Of a DNA stretch of 64,000 nt, positions 35,390 to 43,413 are shown one piece after another. The position numbers were made by a program, and so were the translations under genes. The notes under the pieces were generated by a model. It did no database searches and was not told the origin of the DNA. It saw only the letters and a list, made by a program, of their open reading frames with translations. Source of the stretch: Flavihumibacter soli (GTDB taxonomy: Bacteria; Bacteroidota; Bacteroidia; Sphingobacteriales; Sphingobacteriaceae); the NCBI RefSeq assembly GCF_010692725.1, contig NZ_JAAFZB010000096.1:310001-374000 (forward strand). Reading direction: 5' to 3'. Each line of letters opens with the position of its first letter. The stretch's first letter is position 1.

Positions 35390-37600
35390 CTATTTCTTAC
35401 TGAAAATAAAGTCCCCGCCTACATGCCCTGCCAGCTCCAGGGTGCCGTATCGTGGCTCGGTCTTACTTTCCGTCATTACCGCCTCAATAATCTGGGTGAT
35501 GAACATTTTTTGAGCCGTCAGGTATTTCTCCTTGTTTTCGCTCAGTGCCTTCACCAGGTATTTCATGAACACGCTCTCATCAGGCACTTCGGTATCATTG
35601 CCTGATGTGATCGCTACCCTGCTTATCTTTTCGCTCATCTCCCGCAATGCTACAGGCGCATCGGCGCCAATGCTCCGGGTCTTGAATACGGAGCCGGAGA
35701 AACAGGCATCGGTGATTAGTAAAGTATGACGCGAAGGAATTTTAGCGATCATCTCCAGCACCAACTTATTGGACAGCCAGGTGTTGACGTCATTCCGTTT
35801 GGCATCGGTTAATAACCAGTAGCCCTTCTTCTCATTCTCATTCCAGATTCCGTGACCTGCATAAAAAATAATGAGGTTATCGTCCGGTTGAAGCAGATCA
35901 TTGATCTCCGCGAATTTTTTCTTAAAGTCTGTTACAACAGGGTTGAATAGTGTATAAATATTATCATCCGCAAAGCTGTAGTTATTTTTGAGGATGAGCT
36001 TTAGTTTAATAGCGTCGGACACCGGATTTTCAAGGGAAGGGATACTGGAATCATCATAGTTCTGGGCGGCAATGATCAAAGCGTAATTTTTTGCCTCTTT
36101 GCGTTCTACCGGAACAATCTCGTTTTCTTTAACAGGGGCTGATTGCTGTTCAATTTCGAATGATTCACTGGCTGTATTCCCTGCCATATCAGTGGCCCGG
36201 ATGGAGATTTTGTTAATTCCTTCATGAAGAGGGATTGATCCCCAAAACACACCATCCGGCTGTGAAAAAACACCTACCCCATTTATTTCTACACTCTTTA
36301 TACCTGATGGATCGGAAGCCTGTCCTTTGATCATCATATCAGAACCGGATTTACTGATCTTTAAACCACGGTTTTGAGCGGGTTCAGTGATCACAATCTG
36401 AGGGATCGTCTTATCGGTTTTTCGCTCAGTGATCAGGTTAGACTCTAGTTTGGCCAAGCCCGTTATTGCCGGCTCGTAATTTTGATTATACAGCAAAGCT
36501 TGTTCATAATCGGCTTTAGCCTTTTCATATAATTTCAAGCCAGCATATGCTTGTGCACGAACGGTAAAAAAGAAAAATTTACCAGGTTGCTCAAAGCTTA
36601 AGTGCATATATCGAATGGGCTTCAATGATGCATTGGCGAAACCAATGGCTTCCTGATACTTACCTTCATTTAATGTATTGAGAGCATTTATCCGTGCAAC
36701 CGTTTGTTGTCCGACACGAATACCTTTCAGAAGTAACTTAATGTATTCATTTGACTTATCTGTTTGCTTTTGCACCGCATAACACCAGGCTATTAAAAAG
36801 CGGGCATTTATCCTGTTATTAGCCCCGGTTTCTTCAAATTCCTTTGCCAGCGCAATTCCCTTATCGTATTCTTTATTCAGAATTGCCAGGTATATTTTCC
36901 CTGTGGTGATATAATCCTGGTCCTGCATCGATTCAAAAACCGGCTGCAGCCGTTCGATCAGCTGCTTATCTTCATTTAAGAAAGCGATATACTGTCCGGA
37001 TTGAAAAGTGAAATTGATCCTCGCGCTCCCCAGTCCGCCGGACCAGGTGGTATGTTGATCGTTATAATCCTTTTTATCAAATCCCAGCTCGATGACTTCC
37101 TGAATATCTTTCGATGCAAGGTCAGCATCTCCGTAAGTCAGGTTGAATGCGGCTCGCAATAAATGATATTTCCTGATCCAGTTTGCTGCCGGAATATAAA
37201 CGCTGCTGATGCCATTACTTACCAGGATATCCTTCCTGCTTTTCAACCGGTTAATACCCTCCTCTATGGCTTTATTCGCCCCGTTGATATCACCATGGTG
37301 GATCAGCAAGGCCGGCAGCCGATCCCGGGATTCCGGAACGCCGGAAGATGCATCGGGATTCCCAGGATAAATAATATTGGCTTCCTTGAATAATTTTGCA
37401 GCTTTTGCCGGATCCTTTGTAAAATATTTTTCGCCCTCCCTTCGTAACTCCCAGGCTTTATAATAGGCTTCTTTATCCTTTGCCTTATCATTCTGACCAA
37501 AAACAGAGTATGAAATAAAGAGCAGAAACGTCAGTAATGAAAGCTTATTTAAGGATTTGTTTAAACAGGTTTTAATATTGTAGAGTACTTGTTTATTCAT
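35390..37600 (-). CDS. Exported TPR - Ig-like - caspase protein 8, 736 aa
   Basis: A long basic N-terminus precedes the hydrophobic core of the signal peptide (about 1-36, ending SVFGQ). The TPR half is paired with protein 7 (AAKLFKEANIIYPGN; SRDRLPALLIHHGDINGANK). The Ig-like domain is at about 395-485 (SDPSGIKSVEINGVGVFSQ) and the caspase domain at 504-736, with His583 in FYAGHGIWNENEKKGYWLL and Cys633 in TDACFSGSVFKTRSI. The substitution IWNENEKK for the otherwise constant IW[VI][ED]KEKK is just after the catalytic His. A decayed caspase end lies upstream, so this gene may head its own transcript, but no promoter was recognised. Confidence 0.93.
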   Translation of the reverse strand: MNKQVLYNIKTCLNKSLNKLSLLTFLLFISYSVFGQNDKAKDKEAYYKAWELRREGEKYFTKDPAKAAKLFKEANIIYPGNPDASSGVPESRDRLPALLIHHGDINGANKAIEEGINRLKSRKDILVSNGISSVYIPAANWIRKYHLLRAAFNLTYGDADLASKDIQEVIELGFDKKDYNDQHTTWSGGLGSARINFTFQSGQYIAFLNEDKQLIERLQPVFESMQDQDYITTGKIYLAILNKEYDKGIALAKEFEETGANNRINARFLIAWCYAVQKQTDKSNEYIKLLLKGIRVGQQTVARINALNTLNEGKYQEAIGFANASLKPIRYMHLSFEQPGKFFFFTVRAQAYAGLKLYEKAKADYEQALLYNQNYEPAITGLAKLESNLITERKTDKTIPQIVITEPAQNRGLKISKSGSDMMIKGQASDPSGIKSVEINGVGVFSQPDGVFWGSIPLHEGINKISIRATDMAGNTASESFEIEQQSAPVKENEIVPVERKEAKNYALIIAAQNYDDSSIPSLENPVSDAIKLKLILKNNYSFADDNIYTLFNPVVTDFKKKFAEINDLLQPDDNLIIFYAGHGIWNENEKKGYWLLTDAKRNDVNTWLSNKLVLEMIAKIPSRHTLLITDACFSGSVFKTRSIGADAPVALREMSEKISRVAITSGNDTEVPDESVFMKYLVKALSENKEKYLTAQKMFITQIIEAVMTESKTEPRYGTLELAGHVGGDFIFSKK

Positions 37601-37610
37601 ATAACATGTT

Positions 37611-37680
37611 CTATCTGTTAATAAATATAATCTGCCCGCCTTCGTCTACTAAAGCCCGGGTTGCTGCAAACTAAGGGGGA
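37611..37680 (-). pseudogene. Remnant of a DEGG-type caspase gene C-terminus (scar C)
   Basis: The 136-bp gap between proteins 9 and 8 encodes FAATRALVDEGGQIIFINR before a TAG at 37611-37613, matching QYAAIKNVGDEGGEFVFIKK of protein 2. The conserved Gln codon before it is now TAG (37671-37673), preceded by the expected Pro codon. Upstream coding sequence is lost. Together with scars A and B, this explains every gap of more than 10 bp between caspase genes. Confidence 0.8.
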
Positions 37681-37736
37681 ACAAAGTCCATTTTCAGTTC
37701 CTTGCAAAGTGTAAACTAGTTTCTTCATTTAGAATA

Positions 37737-39809
37737 CTATAACTTCCTAATAAATATAAAATCCCCGCCTTCATCGCCTGCTTCTTTAATTTCTCCAAAC
37801 TGAGGAACTTGCCCGTTAGCACTGTTATTTATTACCGCTGTACGCATACTGGAATATAATTGCTCAGCCGATAAATATTTCCCGGTGTTTTGTTGTAATC
37901 GTTTAACCAGATATTCAATAAATACACTCTGATCGGGCACCTCTTTCAGTGTTCCACTGGTCATGGCTTTGCGGCTGGGTAATTCGTAAAGTTCCTTTAC
38001 TGCACGGCTGGCTCCTGCCATCACAGCACGACTTTTAAAAATCCCTCCCGAAAAACAGGCATCAGAAATTAACAATGTGTGTTTTGATTGGATGGCGCTG
38101 ATATATTCCTTCAAATCAGCGTTGGTAAGCCAGGATGAACGATCCTGTCGTCCTGCATCGGAAGGAAACCAATAACCCTGCTTGCGTACCTCATCCCAAT
38201 AACCGTGACCCGCATAAAAAATCAACAGATTGTCTGTTGACTTTACTTTTTGTGATAGATTTTCCAACGAGCTGAATAACTCAGATCGTTTGGGGTTTTT
38301 GAGTAAAATAACGTCTTCTTTTTCAAAGGTATAGTTAGTAATTAAGGTATTATATAAAGTGCTTGCATCTGCCACAGGTTGATCTAGATCTGTAATGGAT
38401 TCATCGATGTAATCCTGGATACCAATAATAAGTGCATAATATTTACCGGATGATTGAACCTCGTTGGTATTAACCGCCACAATGGGCGTTTCTACGGCTT
38501 GGATCACTGCTTCAGGCTGGCGATTAATAGTGAAATTGAATGAGCCCTTGTTCATTTTCACATCAGTGGCTGTAACCATTAACTGGTTATCACCTACGGC
38601 TAATGGAATGCTTGCAGAAAAATTACCGGAGGCATCAACATTCGCGTCCGTACCATTAACCGTAATCTCATAAATACCGCTCTCATCTGCTGCATGGCCT
38701 TTCACAGTGGCCATTTTGTTTGTTTGTACTACCTTCAGCCCGCGGGAAACGGACGGAGAGCTAATAGTGATGGAGGGAGGAGTATTGTCGGCTCTTTGGC
38801 CTTCCGGAACTTTTGCAATAATACCAGGTTTACCAATTAAGGATAGAGCATTCCTTACTTCAGGCTGATTTGCATTTAAAGCCAGTGATTCAGTATATAC
38901 CGTTTTAGCCTCTTCCGGTTTATTTAGTTTCTCTAAAACATATCCTTTTAGCGAGAGCACATCAGAATAATCAGCAGCATGATCATAACCAACGGCTTTT
39001 TCTTTCTTTTTCTCCTCAATGGCCGCATTTAGAAAATACAATATCCCGGAGTAGTCCCCGGCTGTTAAATACGAAGCGGCAAGTAGGTAGGCCCTGTAAA
39101 ATTTCCCTCTTACCCGGTTATCAACATATTTGCCGACCTTATAGGCTTCAAAGTATTCATTGATCCTTGTAAAATTCCCTGTACGGGCAAGTAAACCTAT
39201 AATTGTATAATAAGCGTCTAATTTCTTTGGGTCCAAACGGAGAGATTCCTCACAGTCCTTTATAGCCAGTTCATATAATCCTTTTGATTTATAAGTATCT
39301 GCCCTGTAGGAGTAGGCAGCATTATTATTTGGCTCCCTGGAAATTACCGTCGTAAAATCCTCAATTGCTTTGTCGTAAAGGCCCTTAGAAAAATAGATGC
39401 CACCTCTCATTTTCCAGGCACTAGTAAAATCAGGATTAAGGCGTATGGATTCAGTAAATTCAGCCAAAGCCAGCTCCTCCTTTCCCATGTTCAGGTAGGT
39501 ATTTCCTCTATTATTAAAGGGAGCAAAATAGCTGGAATCTAGCGCTGTAGCTTTATTATAGTTGCTTAAAGCTTTAGGATAATCTTCTTTATCTTTGTAT
39601 ACATTACCAATCCAGTTATAGGCTTTCGCATTGCCCGGATCTGACTTTACAAGTTTGTTAAGTATTTCCAGAGCGGAGTCATACTGTTCTTCATTAACCA
39701 ATGCTATAGCTTTTGCAAGCCGTTCATCATCTTTGGTTTGAGCCGTTGCCACGATAAAAACGGATGAATTGAAGAATATGAAAAGAAGGCTAAGTAGTTT
39801 TTTGTTCAT
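37737..39809 (-). CDS. Exported TPR - Ig-like - caspase protein 9, 690 aa
   Basis: First caspase gene after the C1 peptidase. Signal peptide 1-24 (ending FIVATAQ). Canonical TPRs (about 28-330) include LALAEFTESIRLNPD and YDKAIEDFTTVISREPNNNA. The Ig-like domain is at about 345-430 (ADESGIYEITVNGTDANVDA) and the caspase domain at about 455-690. His535 lies in FYAGHGYWDEVRKQGYWF and Cys585 in LLISDACFSGGIFKSR. The C-terminus is DEGGDFIFIRKL, so it groups with protein 2 in both halves. Its 98-bp leader region contains a possible fourth remnant. Confidence 0.93.
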   Translation of the reverse strand: MNKKLLSLLFIFFNSSVFIVATAQTKDDERLAKAIALVNEEQYDSALEILNKLVKSDPGNAKAYNWIGNVYKDKEDYPKALSNYNKATALDSSYFAPFNNRGNTYLNMGKEELALAEFTESIRLNPDFTSAWKMRGGIYFSKGLYDKAIEDFTTVISREPNNNAAYSYRADTYKSKGLYELAIKDCEESLRLDPKKLDAYYTIIGLLARTGNFTRINEYFEAYKVGKYVDNRVRGKFYRAYLLAASYLTAGDYSGILYFLNAAIEEKKKEKAVGYDHAADYSDVLSLKGYVLEKLNKPEEAKTVYTESLALNANQPEVRNALSLIGKPGIIAKVPEGQRADNTPPSITISSPSVSRGLKVVQTNKMATVKGHAADESGIYEITVNGTDANVDASGNFSASIPLAVGDNQLMVTATDVKMNKGSFNFTINRQPEAVIQAVETPIVAVNTNEVQSSGKYYALIIGIQDYIDESITDLDQPVADASTLYNTLITNYTFEKEDVILLKNPKRSELFSSLENLSQKVKSTDNLLIFYAGHGYWDEVRKQGYWFPSDAGRQDRSSWLTNADLKEYISAIQSKHTLLISDACFSGGIFKSRAVMAGASRAVKELYELPSRKAMTSGTLKEVPDQSVFIEYLVKRLQQNTGKYLSAEQLYSSMRTAVINNSANGQVPQFGEIKEAGDEGGDFIFIRKL

Positions 39810-39818
39810 AGGCTATTT

Positions 39819-39869
39819 TTAAAGAATTATTCCACCTTCATACCCGGCTGAGCATCGGCGATAATCGGG
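39819..39869 (-). pseudogene. Possible remnant of a caspase gene C-terminus (scar D)
   Basis: The 98-bp gap between the C1 peptidase stop and protein 9 encodes PDYRRCSAGYEGGIIL before a TAA at 39819-39821. It fits the C-terminal pattern P-Q/D-Y/F-x5-A/V-G-x-E-G-G-x-I/F-x-F/L of the DEGG group, and the DNA word CATxCCCGGCT also fits the GHVGG group. It is shorter and more decayed than scars A-C and could be chance. Confidence 0.4.
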
Positions 39870-39907
39870 ACAAATAAAAATGTTTAAGTATAATATAGGC
39901 TCCCTTG

Positions 39908-41332
39908 TTACTGATGCTCCAATTCCACCATCATACTCACCAGGCTTTTCCCTTTGCTGAATCCCTGAAAAGCGATCTTATCCTTTGAGAACTGTACATT
40001 CTTCGGATCTACCATTTCACTACCGATCACTTTAAAGATCCGTTCACTGAATGTGCCGGCCTCAGCTCCTATCTTTTGGACTACCGAATTAATATCCAGT
40101 TCGCTTTTACTGTACAGCACGCACAGAAAATCCTTACCCGGTTTGTTGTCGAATTCAATAAAATGATCCTCGTCCGGAATGGCCACATCGTTCTTCTTAT
40201 CCGTCAAAGCGGCGCTGATCCCATCCTCAAAAGGAAAGATCTTGGTCACTTCATTACTCAGATCGCTGCTGATGGCGTAGACATAAGCAGGCTCATTATT
40301 GGAAATATAAATGCGAAAACGTGTTCCTGATGTATAAGGCTGTGCAGTTTGGTAAAGTGTTAACGGGCCAGGAGCCACCTTAGCGGGAACAACTGTCAAG
40401 CCACGCGTAGAAACGCGTAAATTGGCCGGCATGTCTTTGCCATCGGCGAGCGTCAGCCTGATCTCACCCGAAAGGTCTGCAACCTCAGGCTTCGCTTCCG
40501 GTAGGTCGATAAACTCGTACGCATACCAGGTGAAGCGGGCGAAATCGGCATATTTAATCCACATGTATCCTTCATTTCCCCATTGCTGTCCCCAGCTGTT
40601 CTGGATCTCGAACGAGCCGCCCTCTTTGTTATCATCATAACCGATCACACACATCGCATGTCCGCCAAAGCTTTTATCGGGCTGCTCAGTGGGATTCCAG
40701 ACTCCTTTGGCTCCCATAAAAGACGGCGGGCTAACCATACCGAATACCACCGGCTTCTTCTCTGAAATGGACTTTTTAACCGATTGGATCTTTATATTTT
40801 CAGCCGAGTTGACATCAAATAAACGCATGTAATCCTTTATTTTTCCTTTTTCGGCAACGGCCAGCTGAGCTTCAGAAACCGAAGGAATACATGAAGAAGA
40901 CAGGTCGCTGTATGTAAGCAGTCCTTTCTCTTTCATGAGTTCGAACGCTCTTGAAACAGTAGAGCCGCCTACACACTCCGGGTCGGCCGGACGAATCAGG
41001 CGAAAAAGAAAGGCAGGGGAATAAGCGTTCGCAGTTATCTTGCTTTTATCGGTCCAGTTATTCTTTATCGCTTCCACAATTGTTCTACCGCAATAGGCGC
41101 TGGCCCACGCGGTGCAAGTGCCATACATCCCCTGGCTTTCGGGTATGGGTGCATATTGTTTTAAGGAATAGGAAGCTGGTAAGGTTTCAAGACTTCGGGT
41201 AAGTTTGGCTTTTTTAGGGATGGAAACGTACGATGCGTCATCGAAATCCATCCCGGTAGTATATTTAACCTGCGACGCACCTGCCAGCGAAATGAGCATC
41301 AGCAGCAGAAAGCAATATATAATTCGGTTCAT
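39908..41332 (-). CDS. Exported papain-like (C1) cysteine peptidase with DUF4384-like C-terminus
   Basis: Start taken at the ATG at 41332 (MNRIIYCFLLL), which opens a clean signal peptide (1-20); a TTG 18 bases upstream is less likely. The mature protein has the C1 fold with oxyanion Gln67 and nucleophile Cys73 in SQGMYGTCTAWASAYCG, His225 in SFGGHAMCVIGYDDN and Asn245 in IQNSWGQQWGNEGYMWIKY. No obvious inhibitory propeptide longer than about 40 residues is present. The region about 320-430 (FRIYISNNEPAYVYAISSDL, then IFPFEDGISA and the IPDEDHFIEFDNKPG strand) looks like DUF4384, a domain commonly found next to caspase domains in other bacteria. It heads the caspase array, 98 bp before protein 9, and could act upstream of the caspases as an activator; this is inference. 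Confidence 0.88.
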   Translation of the reverse strand: MNRIIYCFLLLMLISLAGASQVKYTTGMDFDDASYVSIPKKAKLTRSLETLPASYSLKQYAPIPESQGMYGTCTAWASAYCGRTIVEAIKNNWTDKSKITANAYSPAFLFRLIRPADPECVGGSTVSRAFELMKEKGLLTYSDLSSSCIPSVSEAQLAVAEKGKIKDYMRLFDVNSAENIKIQSVKKSISEKKPVVFGMVSPPSFMGAKGVWNPTEQPDKSFGGHAMCVIGYDDNKEGGSFEIQNSWGQQWGNEGYMWIKYADFARFTWYAYEFIDLPEAKPEVADLSGEIRLTLADGKDMPANLRVSTRGLTVVPAKVAPGPLTLYQTAQPYTSGTRFRIYISNNEPAYVYAISSDLSNEVTKIFPFEDGISAALTDKKNDVAIPDEDHFIEFDNKPGKDFLCVLYSKSELDINSVVQKIGAEAGTFSERIFKVIGSEMVDPKNVQFSKDKIAFQGFSKGKSLVSMMVELEHQ

Positions 41333-41579
41333 GCGGTTGAAAAATAGCAATATTCAAAGCCCTAATATCAGGCTCACTATTAATAAGTTGTAATTTTTGG
41401 TTAAAAAAGAGAACGCAATCTTACGGAAAATTTAGATGTAGGTTACAAGGAAGCTCATGGAGCGAAAAAAAAAAGTTCACCTGCCGGTTAAACGAGTCAT
41501 TTCAGGAGAAACGATAAGTCAAATATTCTTCGGTCGCGGACAACGCGCCTTATTCCAGACCTGTATCAGGGACTGGAGA

Positions 41580-43262
41580 TCATCCGTTAATCATCTCTGC
41601 CTGAAGCAGCATCTTTTCCGCGCTATAGTTTTTCCAGAGAAGATAGCCACCTGAGAGATTGAATATCTCATTTGTTAGTGTCTGCGTTAAGATCCGTTGG
41701 GCCAGGTATCCTCTTAAGCCTTGCTGACAAAAGATATAGATCACCTCATCATCCGGAATTTCGTCAACCCTCCCGCGCAGTTCGTCCAGGGGAATATTCA
41801 CTGCACCGCTTATCGAACCTGCATTATATTCTGCTTCAGTTCGTACGTCAAGTAAGATGTGTTTATGATCAATACCGGCAAGATCTGCGCATTGAACTAT
41901 CTTTAAACGTCCGGTTAAGATATTCTCCGCCACAAAGCCGGCCATATTAACCGGATCCTTCGCCGAAGAGAAGGGTGGAGCATAGGAGTGCTCAATTTCC
42001 ATCAGATCATAAATGGTCCCGTTATTCTTAATTACAGCTGACAGTACATCCAGGCGCTTATCAACACCGTCTTTCCCGATAACCTGGGCACCCAATAATC
42101 GCCCGGTCGAGGGGCTGAATGCGATCTGGATAGTCATTAGCTGAGCACCGGGATAATAAGCAGCGTGTGAATTACCGTGAATAGTTGAAACGACATGATC
42201 GATCCCGTCTCTTTGCAGCTGCTTCGCCGCCATACCCGCCACGCCAATGTTCAGATCAAAGAGCTTGATAATTGCCGTGTTGATCGATCCCTCGTATGAA
42301 TGCTTATTGCCAAGAACGAGGTTTCCGGCGCAGATCCGTCCCTGCTTGTTTGCCGGGCCGGCAAGATTTGTAATCATAGAAGTCCCGGATATTGGATTGT
42401 TAAATTCTATCGCATCTCCGACCGCATAAATATCCGGGTCGGATGTCTGAAGAAATTCATTAACGAGAATACCATCGGCTGTTCCAATTTTCAAAGCCGC
42501 GGTTTTCGCAAGAAAAGTGTCCGGCTTAACCCCGATGGATAATATGACGATGTCCGCCGGCAAAGCTTCCTGTCCTTCCAGCTCAACTATTAACTGCTCA
42601 CCATCCCTGACAAAACCCTTTACAACGGTATTCAAATACAGCCCGACTCCCTTTTCACGTAAGTGCTGCTGGGCCATGGCTACAAGGGGATAATCTACAG
42701 ATCCAAGGATCTGGTTGCTACGTTCAACTATGCTGACCTCCAAGCCCAGCTGATGCAGGTTTTCAGCCATTTCAAGACCGATGAAACCTGCCCCGACAAC
42801 AACCGCTTTACGCACAGAAGGTCCATCGACATAACTTTTAATATAATCCGTGTCGCTGACATTACGGATGGTGAAGATCCCTTTCAATTCCACGCCTGGG
42901 AATGGGGGAACTACAGGATTAGCCCCCGGTGATAGAATCAGCTTGTCGTAGCGTTCATCATATTCAACACCGGTTACCAGGTTTCGTGCCCTCACCTTCT
43001 TTGCTCCGGAATCTATAGCGGTAACTTCCGTACTTACCCTGACGTCGATCTTAAAGCGTGTTTCAAACGAAGCTGCTGTCTGAACAAACAATTTGTTCCG
43101 GTCTTTAATGATATCTCCGATATAATAGGGAAGCCCGCAATTAGCATATGAGATATACTGACCTCTTTCGAAGATCACAATCTCAGCATGTTCGTCTAAG
43201 CGCCTTAACCTCGCCGCTGTACTGGCGCCGCCTGCTACGGCTCCTATAATAATGTATTTCAT
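41580..43262 (-). CDS. CoA-disulfide reductase / NADH oxidase-like flavoprotein fused to rhodanese
   Basis: Start taken at 43262 (MKYIIIGAVAGGAS), because the FAD-binding GxGxxG-like motif must be near the N-terminus; the 16 residues encoded further upstream are not conserved in style. The flavoprotein part (1-445) shows the active-site Cys in ISYANCGLPYYIGD, an NAD-binding VVVGAGFIGLEMAENL and the FAD motif DIYAVGDAIEFNN. The C-terminal rhodanese domain (about 455-560) contains HILLDVRTEAEYNAGSISGA and a catalytic Cys in IYIFCQQGLRGYLA. The fusion suggests handling of CoA persulfides or polysulfide. It lies behind the Rrf2 gene after 151 bp. Confidence 0.92.
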   Translation of the reverse strand: MKYIIIGAVAGGASTAARLRRLDEHAEIVIFERGQYISYANCGLPYYIGDIIKDRNKLFVQTAASFETRFKIDVRVSTEVTAIDSGAKKVRARNLVTGVEYDERYDKLILSPGANPVVPPFPGVELKGIFTIRNVSDTDYIKSYVDGPSVRKAVVVGAGFIGLEMAENLHQLGLEVSIVERSNQILGSVDYPLVAMAQQHLREKGVGLYLNTVVKGFVRDGEQLIVELEGQEALPADIVILSIGVKPDTFLAKTAALKIGTADGILVNEFLQTSDPDIYAVGDAIEFNNPISGTSMITNLAGPANKQGRICAGNLVLGNKHSYEGSINTAIIKLFDLNIGVAGMAAKQLQRDGIDHVVSTIHGNSHAAYYPGAQLMTIQIAFSPSTGRLLGAQVIGKDGVDKRLDVLSAVIKNNGTIYDLMEIEHSYAPPFSSAKDPVNMAGFVAENILTGRLKIVQCADLAGIDHKHILLDVRTEAEYNAGSISGAVNIPLDELRGRVDEIPDDEVIYIFCQQGLRGYLAQRILTQTLTNEIFNLSGGYLLWKNYSAEKMLLQAEMING

Positions 43263-43413
43263 TCGGTATATACTATCCCGTTCAAAGGTCGGGACTATAG
43301 CCGGGCACATCTCTGACCCAGATCATGTGATAAAGTGAGTGTAATTATAAAAATGCAGGAAAGGACAATCATGAAGTCGGAAAGAAACATTTCCGCCTGA
43401 GATATACTGTCTT

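Noticed and set aside
24379-35605. Similar short plus-strand frames over the 3' ends of several caspase genes (for example 24379, 31048, 33210, 35423)
   Set aside because: They recur only because the caspase-coding DNA beneath them is conserved between paralogues; the products look like reverse-strand shadows with no family traits.
16940-41332. Reading the caspase array as a classical abortive-infection or CRISPR-caspase defence locus
   Set aside because: All effectors carry export signals and no nucleic-acid sensor, Cas, CBASS or nuclease gene is present; conflict with external agents is possible but not shown.
41457-41654. 65-residue plus-strand frame between the C1 and reductase genes
   Set aside because: Overlaps the end of the reductase gene, very basic start (MERKKKVHLP) with no homology sense; the 229-bp gap otherwise shows nothing.
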